Source: a virus. From it: 20,467 nucleotides of DNA. A program made the translations under genes and the position numbers. The stretch's first letter is position 1, and each line of letters opens with the position of its first letter. The stretch is from IMG/VR virus record IMGVR_UViG_3300032291_004170, positions 1 through 20,467 of that record; one strand, 5' to 3'. Under the pieces are notes generated by a model that worked only from the letters and a program-made list of their open reading frames with translations, searched no databases and was not told the DNA's origin. Positions 14,044-20,415 of the stretch are shown here, piece by piece.

Positions 14044-15160
14044 TGTTCTTGCTCCAATCATATCCAGGTTTCAGGAAGTCTATCTGCATCTTTTTATAGT
14101 TATCATCATTCCACACGTAGTCATACGTGCCGGTAACCCCGTCGGCCGTGATTCTATAAACATCAAGATGTAGGGATAATTTCTTTACTATCTCGAAAAA
14201 GTCTCTAGTGCCAAAACTCTTTTCCAAATTGATCTGCCCCAGCTTGATGTAGCCAAAGCTCAACTTTGGATCATCATAGTTGATCTTGTTTCTCTCCAAC
14301 CATTTCCTGAATTTTGATTGCTCGGCGCTGTGCCACGGGTGCGATCCATCGTCCACGACATCTCTGCCCCATTCCACATCAAACTCTCCGGAATAATACT
14401 GCAGGCAGGTGATGGCGGAACACACTGCCTCATTGATGTCCTTGCCCTGCTCGTCTCTGAAAACTTCTAGATGTGTCTTGCCTATCTGCGCCCAGTGGAG
14501 GTAAACGCCGCCCAGCACTCGGTCATAGCGATTTTTCAAGAATAGATCGTAGTCCCCCGCCTTCAAATGATGCCTTGGCGCATTGAGGAAAGTTGTTATC
14601 TGTGAAGGTCTCTGCCATTCTGGTGCGGTGTGCTTCTTCCTGTTGGACAGCACCCAGCTCTCCAGCTCGTGGCAAAGGTCATTGAGCTGCCTTATGGCCC
14701 ACTTGGTCTCATAATCGGCCAGACGATAATAGGGGCTGAGTTTACCTACCTCGCCCTGCAGGTCCTCAAAGTATCTATGCAGCCGGTTCATTGCATCGTG
14801 TTTCAACCTAAGATCATTATCTATGACCATCTCTCTGCTGAAATGATCATCAATTGGATAGGATTTTAGGCCGGCCACTCCCCAATAGTTTGTGGAATTA
14901 AAACAATTGATTTGAAATATAGCTTGATTTATTTGTTGGCATAGATATTCAGCATCTCGTGGCGAATCAGCCCAGCCCAACCAGCAGTAGTTTTTTTCTA
15001 GATGTAAATTATTTTTAAGATTCTGCTTGAGTAATTCAAGCCAACGAAGATTAAAATCCGTGGCCTCAATGTCGATAAAATAAGACAATGTGTCTCTAGT
15101 ATCTTCGGGATTCCTTAATACTATTTCAATCTCTTTGATAGATTGCACTGTTTGCTCCAT
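14036..15160 (-). CDS. Unknown conserved-looking phage protein (374 aa)
   Basis: The frame extends to a TTG at 15175, but ATG 15160 is the first normal start and still overlaps the QueD-like gene by 35 bases. The protein is soluble, charged and rich in Trp and Tyr, with no membrane segment or Cys cluster. Distinctive segments include NYCWLGWADSPRDAEYLC, LGGVYLHWAQIGKTHLEVFRD and EWGRDVVDDGSHPWH near residues 285-300, where acidic residues and His cluster and could hold a metal. I do not recognise the family. It lies between a QueD-like gene and a glycosyltransferase-like gene with overlaps on both sides, so it is probably translated with them. Confidence 0.7.
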   Translation of the reverse strand: MEQTVQSIKEIEIVLRNPEDTRDTLSYFIDIEATDFNLRWLELLKQNLKNNLHLEKNYCWLGWADSPRDAEYLCQQINQAIFQINCFNSTNYWGVAGLKSYPIDDHFSREMVIDNDLRLKHDAMNRLHRYFEDLQGEVGKLSPYYRLADYETKWAIRQLNDLCHELESWVLSNRKKHTAPEWQRPSQITTFLNAPRHHLKAGDYDLFLKNRYDRVLGGVYLHWAQIGKTHLEVFRDEQGKDINEAVCSAITCLQYYSGEFDVEWGRDVVDDGSHPWHSAEQSKFRKWLERNKINYDDPKLSFGYIKLGQINLEKSFGTRDFFEIVKKLSLHLDVYRITADGVTGTYDYVWNDDNYKKMQIDFLKPGYDWSKNNA

Positions 15161-15572
15161 GTTCACGACATTCAACGGAATCTAACCATACCCTGCCACC
15201 GCTGCTCTGTTCTATGATCTTACTTACATAGTTGTACACATGCTCGGCAAATTTCTCACAGCCCACTGCTGGCAACATTCTGATGTCCGCGATATGACCA
15301 TCCAACAGCATGAGTGTTTGTAATTCTGGATCATCCTCTGCTATGCAAAGTGTGTGATCAAATTGTTGTTTCAACCAGGCCTTTATGTCTTTCAATCCAC
15401 CAAAGTCCTGCACCCAATTCCTGTCATCCAGTGAGGTTGCGCCGAATACAAATTTGAATGCCAGCGAGTAGCCGTGTATTAATCTGCAGTGTGAATCTTT
15501 GGCTCTCCATTGTCTAAACGCACAACTTAGACCTTCTGTGTGATCGTATGTTTTTGTCGAGTAGTATGTCAT
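15126..15572 (-). CDS. QueD-like 6-pyruvoyl/6-carboxy-tetrahydropterin synthase family protein (148 aa)
   Basis: Family features are SHCRLIHGYSLAFKFVFG, WVQDFGGLKDIKAWL, QFDHTLC and the terminal VECREHGANSAIY. The catalytic Cys (SHC), His (DHT) and Glu (VECREH) positions are kept. Aligned by eye with E. coli QueD, two of the three zinc-binding His are changed: the AAH motif reads CAF, and HGH reads HGY. The protein may therefore bind metal differently or have another activity. QueD makes the precursor of queuosine and 7-deazaguanine; no queC, queE or other 7-deazaguanine gene is in this window. The start is fixed by AGGAG at 15580-15584, seven bases before the ATG. Confidence 0.78.
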   Translation of the reverse strand: MTYYSTKTYDHTEGLSCAFRQWRAKDSHCRLIHGYSLAFKFVFGATSLDDRNWVQDFGGLKDIKAWLKQQFDHTLCIAEDDPELQTLMLLDGHIADIRMLPAVGCEKFAEHVYNYVSKIIEQSSGGRVWLDSVECREHGANSAIYQRD

Positions 15573-15579
15573 TTGTTTT

Positions 15580-15584
15580 CTCCT
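15580..15584 (-). promoter_or_regulatory. Ribosome binding site AGGAG for the QueD-like gene
   Basis: AGGAG on the minus strand, seven bases before the ATG at 15572. It is one of the few strong Shine-Dalgarno sites in the window. The 75-base gap upstream also holds TTTAAATA at 15601-15608, a weak match to the late-promoter motif. Confidence 0.6.
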
Positions 15585-15647
15585 GTTATGACATGCAGAG
15601 TATTTAAAGTGGGAATGAATGTCTTTGAGACCACTGTGTTAATTATG

Positions 15648-15896
15648 TTAGTGTAACGTACTGCCGGTGATTTTGTCAATGTCTAAAACGTCCGCTAACT
15701 CGGCTATGCGATCACTGAGATGATTGGGTATCTCCATTTTGCCATCGATTATGGCTTTTAAGAAATGTACCAATACCACGAACTCTGGGGTCTTGCTGAG
15801 AGCTTCTGGATCCATGCCGTGTTTCTCCATGGCATTCAGTAATGCTTCTGTGGAGTCCATTAAACATTTGATGCTTTCTTGATGTTTTTTTGACAT
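15648..15896 (-). CDS. Small helical protein of unknown function (82 aa)
   Basis: This is a soluble, apparently all-helical protein (HQESIKCLMDSTEALLNAMEK and FVVLVHFLKAIIDG, then SDRIAELADVLDID). It has one Cys and no recognised motif. A sigma70-type promoter with its -10 six bases before the ATG sits directly upstream, which strongly supports translation and suggests early expression independent of sufB. It is followed after 75 bases by the QueD-like gene. The function is unknown. Confidence 0.65.
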   Translation of the reverse strand: MSKKHQESIKCLMDSTEALLNAMEKHGMDPEALSKTPEFVVLVHFLKAIIDGKMEIPNHLSDRIAELADVLDIDKITGSTLH

Positions 15897-15902
15897 GTTC
15901 TA

Positions 15903-15930
15903 ATTGTAGCTGTTATTTGTATTCTGTCAA
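15903..15930 (-). promoter_or_regulatory. Sigma70-type promoter for the 82-aa gene
   Basis: TTGACA (15925-15930), a 16-base spacer and TACAAT (15903-15908) on the minus strand. Six bases separate the -10 from the ATG at 15896. It lies wholly in the 52-base gap after sufB. It has the same geometry as the promoters at 5020, 11696 and 13334. Confidence 0.72.
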
Positions 15931-15948
15931 TATCTATGTTGATATCAA

Positions 15949-17391
15949 TTAACCAACGCTGCCTTCCAGGCTGATGCCGACTAATTTTTGTGCCTCCACT
16001 GCGAACTCCATGGGCAACTGTTGCAGCACTTCCTTGCAGAAACCATTCACTATCAGGGCCACTGCCTGTTCCAGATCCAGACCCCTTTGTTTGCAATAGA
16101 ACAATTGCTCCTCACTGATCTTGGATGTTGTTGCCTCATGTTCAGTGGTGGAGGTTGAATTTTTGTTATCAATATATGGCACTGTGTGTGCGCCACACTT
16201 GCTGCCGATCAAGAGAGAATCACACTGTGTGTAATTTTTTGAATTGGCTGCCTTCTTTGATATGCTTACCAATCCCCTATAGGTGTTGTCAGCATGGCCA
16301 GCGGATATTCCTTTTGAGATGATCCTGCTCTTGGTGTTTCGGCCGATATGTATCATCTTTGTGCCAGTGTCTGCTTTTTGATAATTGTTCGTTATCGCGA
16401 TGGAATAGAATTCACCCGATGAGTTGTCTCCCTGCAGTATGCAGCTGGGATATTTCCAAGTGATAGCTGAACCTGTCTCGACCTGCGTCCAGGATATCTT
16501 GCTGTTGTTGCCTTTGCACAATCCTCGCTTGGTCACGAAGTTGTAGATGCCACCCTTGCCTTCTTTATCTCCCGGGTACCAATTTTGAACTGTTGAATAT
16601 TTAATTTCAGCATCATCTAGAGCTATTAGCTCAACGTTGGCCGCGTGTAGTTGATTCTCATCTCTCATGGGTGCTGTGCAACCTTCCAAGTAACTGACAT
16701 AGCTGCCCCGATCTGCTATGATCAGAGTTCTCTCAAACTGTCCTGTGTTGGATGCATTGATCCTGAAATAAGTTGAAAGTTCCATGGGGCATCTCACTCC
16801 CGGTGGAATGTAGACAAAAGACCCATCCGTGAACACGGCAGAATTCAACGTGGCGAAGTAATGATCCGTTAAAGGAATGACCGAACCTAAATATTTTTTA
16901 ACAAGTTCTGGGTGGGTTTGCACTGCCTCGGATATGGAGCAAAATATGATGCCCATCTCCTCCAGCTTGCCCTTGTAGGTGGTTGCCACGGACACTGAGT
17001 CAAACACGGCATCCACCGCAACTCCGGCCAGCCTCATCTGTTCCGTCAGCGGTATGCCCAATTTTTCATAGGTCTTCCTTATCTCCGGATCGATGTCCTC
17101 TAGTGATTTTGGTCCTTCTTTGAAGCTCTTGGGTGCTGAATAGTAGTACAGGTCCTGATAGTCTATCTTGGGGTATTGTGGTTTTTGCCAGTTGGGTTCC
17201 GTCATCACTTGCAGGCAATCGTATGCCTTAAGCCTCCACTCCAACAACCACTTGGGTTCTTTCTTCTGTTTGGATATGAATCTGATCACGTCCTTGTTGA
17301 GGCCTTTGGGTGCAGTAACGGACTCTATGTCAGTGGTGAATCCATATGCGTATTCCTGGTCTATCTGTTGTTGTATCAGCTCTGTTGACAT
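15949..17391 (-). CDS. sufB: Fe-S cluster assembly scaffold SufB (480 aa)
   Basis: SufB is the scaffold subunit of the SufBCD complex. It accepts sulfur from SufE and builds the Fe-S cluster with SufC (ATPase) and SufD. The whole protein looks intact: [18 protein letters not shown] near residue 45, [19 protein letters not shown] mid-protein, [19 protein letters not shown], and the C-terminal block SKCGAHT...EHEATTSKI...QLFYC...VNGFCKEV...ISLEGSVG. C399 and the Glu of EHE (about 417-419) correspond to the Cys and Glu needed for cluster formation in E. coli SufB. The length (480) is close to the bacterial 470-495. SufC and SufD are absent from this window. TATAAT lies only two bases before the ATG, too close for a standard -10, so the promoter is unclear. 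Confidence 0.95.
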   Translation of the reverse strand: MSTELIQQQIDQEYAYGFTTDIESVTAPKGLNKDVIRFISKQKKEPKWLLEWRLKAYDCLQVMTEPNWQKPQYPKIDYQDLYYYSAPKSFKEGPKSLEDIDPEIRKTYEKLGIPLTEQMRLAGVAVDAVFDSVSVATTYKGKLEEMGIIFCSISEAVQTHPELVKKYLGSVIPLTDHYFATLNSAVFTDGSFVYIPPGVRCPMELSTYFRINASNTGQFERTLIIADRGSYVSYLEGCTAPMRDENQLHAANVELIALDDAEIKYSTVQNWYPGDKEGKGGIYNFVTKRGLCKGNNSKISWTQVETGSAITWKYPSCILQGDNSSGEFYSIAITNNYQKADTGTKMIHIGRNTKSRIISKGISAGHADNTYRGLVSISKKAANSKNYTQCDSLLIGSKCGAHTVPYIDNKNSTSTTEHEATTSKISEEQLFYCKQRGLDLEQAVALIVNGFCKEVLQQLPMEFAVEAQKLVGISLEGSVG

Positions 17392-17402
17392 ATATTATAG
17401 TG

Positions 17403-18032
17403 CTATTTAACCGCGGTCTTCTCGTTGATGTATTTGGCCATGCCCTCATAGGTCTCTGGGAAAACATTCTTGTGCTGGCTCCATTCCGTGGGCAGAGTCC
17501 AACCCTCTCGGTTGACCACGATCCAACGACAGTTATCCAGTGCCATTAGTTTCTCAAACTGGTGGACCCAGTAAGAGGGATCCACAGGACGTTTGATATA
17601 CTCATAACCTTTGGTATCTTTGTAGATGTTGTTCACTACATCTTTTTTCGTAGGATGTAGATCAAATCCTATCATGAATATGGCCTTGGGCTTGAATGTG
17701 AGAGCTACGACACCCGCATATGGGCCTGTGCCCCAATGGAACGGTTCATCCTGCCTCTTGTCTCCCTCGTAGGGCAGATCCGGCAGTGGTTTGACGTTGG
17801 GCCACATGGCAAATTCTGCATGCCATCGCTGTCGAGTGTAAATGGTCACGTGCTTGCCTACTGTGTTGGCAGCCTCCTGGCACATGTGGCGATCGGCGCA
17901 CACGAAGTAATCAAAATTATAGTCTCTGAATTGTGCGTTGCAACCAACCACTGTGCTGAATTTCTTCAATGGGACAAGATCAAATCCAAATCGGCTCTCG
18001 CCGTTGCCTATGATCGACACGAACTTGGTCAT
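17403..18032 (-). CDS. MptE/DUF115-like Rossmann-fold protein (209 aa)
   Basis: ATG 18032 gives an ATGA overlap with the upstream glycosylase gene and a sensible N-terminus (MTKFVSIIGNGESRFG). A longer frame start at 18227 would run through that gene and encode low-complexity sequence. Key segments are IIGNGES near residue 8, VVGCNAQFRDY with FDYFVCADRHM at about 28-50, and HWGTGPYAGVVALTF followed by IFMIGFDLHPTKK at about 100-135. This order (GxGxS loop, N after a strand, D-x-x, then G-Y/T-G-x-x-A-x-x-A) resembles the DUF115/MptE group and related sialyltransferase-like proteins. In cells, members include a pterin pyrophosphokinase and glycan-related proteins. Here a role in glycan or nucleotide chemistry is possible but unproven. 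Confidence 0.6.
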   Translation of the reverse strand: MTKFVSIIGNGESRFGFDLVPLKKFSTVVGCNAQFRDYNFDYFVCADRHMCQEAANTVGKHVTIYTRQRWHAEFAMWPNVKPLPDLPYEGDKRQDEPFHWGTGPYAGVVALTFKPKAIFMIGFDLHPTKKDVVNNIYKDTKGYEYIKRPVDPSYWVHQFEKLMALDNCRWIVVNREGWTLPTEWSQHKNVFPETYEGMAKYINEKTAVK

Positions 18033-18409
18033 GCTGCCCTCTTCTTTTTGATTAGATATTTCTTCAGTTCCTTGTCTGTGACTCTGATCTTGTACTGTTT
18101 CTTGAAGAATATGCGATAGCTGTCGCTGCCGTATCTGCCTATGCCATGCAGATCGGTGGCGTCTATGCCATCCCAACTTAAAAATTCCCGGCTCATCTGT
18201 TTTATCCTCCTGCTCCTCACACGCCACATGCCCAAGGGCTTGATCAATCGCTGCAGTCTATTTAACGGTGCCCGGGCCATCTTTTCCGGCGTGGGCCATA
18301 TGTGGAACAACTGCGGCAGTATCTCCTTGACCTGCTTCCTGTAGGTCTGGTTGAGGCATATCACGGCCACCATGTGCTGCCATGCTCCCTGTATCTGCTG
18401 CTGGACCAT
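18029..18409 (-). CDS. HhH-GPD DNA glycosylase, MBD4-like (126 aa)
   Basis: The sequence follows the catalytic domain of MBD4 (T/U:G mismatch glycosylase) through its length: MVAVICLNQT, LIKPLGMWRVRSRRI, the helix-hairpin-helix DLHGIGRYGSDSYRIF (86-101) and KIRVTDKELKKY, in which D112 is the catalytic Asp. There is no Cys cluster after the HhH and no Lys in the endonuclease III position, so a monofunctional glycosylase is likely. At 126 aa it is a minimal form. ATG 18409 is chosen because AGAGG lies five bases upstream and the upstream stop is just before it; an in-frame start at 18442 would overlap by 23 bases. With UvdE it suggests phage-encoded repair of deaminated or UV-damaged bases. Confidence 0.82.
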   Translation of the reverse strand: MVQQQIQGAWQHMVAVICLNQTYRKQVKEILPQLFHIWPTPEKMARAPLNRLQRLIKPLGMWRVRSRRIKQMSREFLSWDGIDATDLHGIGRYGSDSYRIFFKKQYKIRVTDKELKKYLIKKKRAA

Positions 18410-18414
18410 GAGGT

Positions 18415-18419
18415 CCTCT
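18415..18419 (-). promoter_or_regulatory. Ribosome binding site AGAGG for the DNA glycosylase gene
   Basis: AGAGG on the minus strand, five bases before ATG 18409 and immediately after the TAG of the previous gene. It decides the start. Confidence 0.6.
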
Positions 18420-19040
18420 CTAAGTGGTGGGATCTTCCGCACGTGTCCTCACTCGACCATATAGGTCCTTCACTTCCACCATCTTCTTGGCTGCCATCTT
18501 GTCTTTTGGAAATTTGTCTCCGGCCACTATGACTCCCCGGTCATTTGCCGCCAGCATGCCGCCCTCGAACATCTGCTGTATCTGCCTGGTCATGCGTGTG
18601 TGCGCTATCTCTGGATTCCTATCACGCACCTCCTGCACGAACTTGTATCTCTTCAATCCGTTGTTCAGCAGCTCGCCGCAGTCGGTGATTACCTTGTCCG
18701 TTAACCATTCATCGCTGCGCATCTCCTGCTTGATCTCTTTCTGTTTCTCCTTGTGCTCCTTCTGCTGCTCCCTGTCAGTGACCACCGCAGTGATCTTGAA
18801 TTTCTTTTCCATGGCCTGCGCAGTCTTTGCGGAGCAGTAGTAGGCAACGCTGTTGAAAACGAAAGTGTTGAGCTTGGAGCATTGGTGCCCATAGTCCACT
18901 TGGTTGTTGTCACAGAACTCCCTAAGGTCGGTATCCTTGCCTGGATTTATAAGTGCGTCAGCAAAGCCCCAGGGTTCGGCCACGTTGCCGCCCATTGAAT
19001 CCTTGTCGTCTGGCAATACAAAATATTTTACAACGCTCAT
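18420..19040 (-). CDS. Unknown phage protein with charged coiled-coil middle (206 aa)
   Basis: There are three visible parts. Residues 1-75 are globular with three Cys and one His (LREFCDNNQ, YGHQCSKLNTFVFNSVAYYCS). Residues 76-115 form a highly charged Lys/Glu/Gln helix (DREQQKEHKEKQKEIKQEMR), probably coiled coil. The remainder is basic, with a helix (HTRMTRQIQQMFEGGM) and VIVAGDKFPKDKM. No membrane segment, signal or enzyme motif was recognised. Its start overlaps the 49-aa gene by ATGA, and its stop lies ten bases before the glycosylase ATG. The function is unknown. Confidence 0.65.
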   Translation of the reverse strand: MSVVKYFVLPDDKDSMGGNVAEPWGFADALINPGKDTDLREFCDNNQVDYGHQCSKLNTFVFNSVAYYCSAKTAQAMEKKFKITAVVTDREQQKEHKEKQKEIKQEMRSDEWLTDKVITDCGELLNNGLKRYKFVQEVRDRNPEIAHTRMTRQIQQMFEGGMLAANDRGVIVAGDKFPKDKMAAKKMVEVKDLYGRVRTRAEDPTT

Positions 19041-19186
19041 TTCTTTTTCTTCTTAGGTGCTTTCTTTACTGATTTTTCCAACATCTGATCGTCCCGTATC
19101 ATCCAGCTGAGATCGTACACTTCTTCCTCTGCTCCTGGCACTAGTATTATAGGATCTTCCTGGACTCTTTTCTGTTTAGTAATCAT
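19037..19186 (-). CDS. Short gene for a 49-aa protein with Lys-rich tail
   Basis: A 50-codon frame (MITKQKRVQEDPIILVPGAE to KKAPKKKKK) exactly bridges its neighbours. Its ATG overlaps the upstream stop (19176) by 11 bases, and its TGA forms an ATGA overlap with the next gene. The centre is acidic (EEEVYDLSWMIRDDQ) and the C-terminus is a run of lysines. The tight packing is the main argument that it is real. The function is unknown; a nucleic-acid-binding tail is possible. Confidence 0.6.
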   Translation of the reverse strand: MITKQKRVQEDPIILVPGAEEEVYDLSWMIRDDQMLEKSVKKAPKKKKK

Positions 19187-19634
19187 TATGTGCCCAATCT
19201 TTGCTTCTCTCATGAAATTCGTTGCTGCCTATTTTATAAATTTTTCCGCTTAGTCTATACAGTAGATTCTTTTGTAAACGCAGTGTCTCCTGTACCAGCC
19301 AATTAAGCACCATTGCGCTGATTTCTCGGCCCGTCTCTCTGACCTCGAGATAGCTTATTCCTTCTCTTATTCTCTCAGTAACTATCACGTTGGCTAGATC
19401 TGGACGCATCCACTCCGGAAAATCAAATTGTTCATTCTTCAACCATTCGCAGCTATAAGTCTGGCAAGGATTAAGAGGCCTGTCCTCATAGATGGTACAG
19501 TTTTTTCCAAGAAAATAGCAGCCGTGTCCAGGATAAACTTTCCGTCCTTTGATGCTGGCACGCAACCATCCTTCGCAACATCTCGTGCATTCGCCACACG
19601 CTCTCTGCTTGGTATCAATACTCATATTCTTCAT
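19176..19634 (-). CDS. YkgJ-like cysteine-cluster (Zn/Fe-chelating) protein (152 aa)
   Basis: Eight cysteines in the first 62 residues (C13, C16, C19, C20, C39, C46, C57, C62) form the pattern C-x2-C-x2-CC ... GCYFL-x3-C-x-IY-x-x-RPLNPC. This is the signature of the UPF0153/YkgJ putative zinc- or iron-chelating family. The C-terminal half is helical and basic, with no membrane span. Starts at 19634 and 19625 are both possible; they overlap the previous gene by 20 or 11 bases. The biochemical role of the family is not settled. In this metal-rich phage segment a metal-binding or methylation-related role could be proposed, but only as inference. Confidence 0.72.
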   Translation of the reverse strand: MKNMSIDTKQRACGECTRCCEGWLRASIKGRKVYPGHGCYFLGKNCTIYEDRPLNPCQTYSCEWLKNEQFDFPEWMRPDLANVIVTERIREGISYLEVRETGREISAMVLNWLVQETLRLQKNLLYRLSGKIYKIGSNEFHERSKDWAHNDY

Positions 19635-19902
19635 GCACTATCACATTCCATAGTAATTTATACTGATCCCATGCTTTTTGCAGTGCTGGATATTTCTGTC
19701 TCATGCGTATGGCTTCCGTGCCCATCATCTCCATCTCGGCCTGTGCTTGATCCATTAACTTGGCTTGCTCGCTCTTGTGAACACATCGACCCCATCCACC
19801 ACCACGCTTCTGCTCGTACACGGTCTCGCCACCGTCCGGGCTCACGAAGATGGGGCCTCCCCTGCTCGTTCCTTTAGTTCTTTTATTCTTTTTTTTAACC
19901 AT
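19615..19902 (-). CDS. Unknown small protein, possibly a -1 frameshift extension (95 aa from ATG 19902)
   Basis: The N-terminus is very basic (MVKKKNKRTKGTSRGG). It is followed by FVSPDGGETVYEQKRGGGWGR and a helical, Met-rich half (EQAKLMDQAQAEMEMMGTEA). The apparent longer start at 19917 is a TTG. ATG 19902 sits inside the preceding 55-aa gene and overlaps it by 61 bases, unusual even here. The overlap contains an A8 run, so this frame may be read mainly as a frameshifted extension of the upstream gene, or the run may be a sequence error splitting one gene. The function is unknown. Confidence 0.55.
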   Translation of the reverse strand: MVKKKNKRTKGTSRGGPIFVSPDGGETVYEQKRGGGWGRCVHKSEQAKLMDQAQAEMEMMGTEAIRMRQKYPALQKAWDQYKLLWNVIVHEEYEY

Positions 19903-20009
19903 GTTTTTGTGGGCCAATTTTTCTGTTCATTTGTTACAGTATACACTTCTTCTTCCAGCGCTCGCAACAGATTCCATTCAGAGTTGGTTAATGGTTGTCT
20001 TTTGGCCAT
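19842..20009 (-). CDS. Short gene for a 55-aa basic helical protein
   Basis: ATG 20009 comes one base after the stop of the HIT-family gene, and the frame (MAKRQPLTNSEWNLLRALEE to KERAGEAPSS) ends at 19842. The sequence looks like a small helical domain (SEWNLLRALEEEVYTV), perhaps DNA-binding by composition, with a Trp/Lys-rich second helix (NWPTKTWLKKRIKELKERAG). Its last 20 codons overlap the next gene in another frame. See the A8 run at 19889-19896: a -1 shift at Lys39-Lys40 would give a fusion of about 130 aa. Confidence 0.55.
   Translation of the reverse strand: MAKRQPLTNSEWNLLRALEEEVYTVTNEQKNWPTKTWLKKRIKELKERAGEAPSS
19889..19897 (-). other. A8 run in a slippery context in overlapping frames
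   Basis: The minus strand reads TTA AAA AAA AGA in the 55-aa frame, which contains the heptamer A-AAA-AAA followed by AG. Slippage by -1 enters the frame of the 95-aa gene. This fits programmed frameshifting or a homopolymer indel. Confidence 0.4.
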
Positions 20010-20010
20010 T

Positions 20011-20415
20011 CTAATAATATTCTTTGTGATCTCCGTTGGGGAAACTTAATCTTATGCCGTTGCGTCCAGGATCACAATCTCCTTCGTGTCGGGGTATGAG
20101 ATGTATGTGAGGCCACAGCACGGTCTGTCCTGCTGCCATGCCCATGTTCTGTCCTATGTTGAATCCTGCCCACTCCTTTGACTCTATACGATCCTGTCCA
20201 TATTCATATGCTGCTCCGTAGGTCACTCTCACATGTCCCACCATGTTCTTTTTGGGTATCCACAGCAGATGTCCGGGAGTGACGGGGAAACGATCATCCC
20301 ACACAGAGTATGTGTCATTCTCCCATTTGGGAGTGCCGTTGGCGTGCCACGTGCTCTCTTCGTAGCAGCTAATGGGTTCTCTTAGATTCTTTGCTATAAA
20401 CGTTTTCGATGTCAT
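20011..20415 (-). CDS. HIT-family (histidine triad) nucleotide-binding-type protein (134 aa)
   Basis: HIT features are PVTPGHLLWIPKKN (44-57), GFNIGQNMGMAAGQTV (84-99) and PHIHLIPRHEGD (102-113). HIT proteins hydrolyse or transfer nucleotidyl groups using the middle His of H-x-H-x-H. Here the motif reads W101-x-H103-x-H105, so the catalytic His is kept but the first His is Trp. The first 30 residues (LREPISCYEESTWHANGTP) are unusual but begin where HIT domains normally do. ATG 20415 is used; a TTG at 20424 is in frame but less likely. It is followed after one base by the 55-aa gene. The substrate is unknown. Confidence 0.75.
   Translation of the reverse strand: MTSKTFIAKNLREPISCYEESTWHANGTPKWENDTYSVWDDRFPVTPGHLLWIPKKNMVGHVRVTYGAAYEYGQDRIESKEWAGFNIGQNMGMAAGQTVLWPHIHLIPRHEGDCDPGRNGIRLSFPNGDHKEYY

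Noticed and set aside
15650-15680. TTGACA near the end of the 82-aa gene as a promoter for the QueD-like gene
   Set aside because: The best -10 at the right spacing (TACACT) is a poor match, and the QueD-like gene has its own SD with a late-like motif closer by.
15860-16096. 78-codon minus-strand frame at the sufB 3' end
   Set aside because: It lies in a different frame across the conserved SufB C-terminus and is Gly/Ser low-complexity.
17392-17399. TATAAT just before sufB as a promoter
   Set aside because: It ends two bases before the ATG, too close for initiation upstream of the start codon, and no -35 box lies at a suitable distance.
18033-18227. N-terminal extension of the MptE-like protein
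   Set aside because: The extension is a Gln/Glu/His-rich read-through of the glycosylase gene in another frame; the ATGA overlap at 18032 gives a better start.
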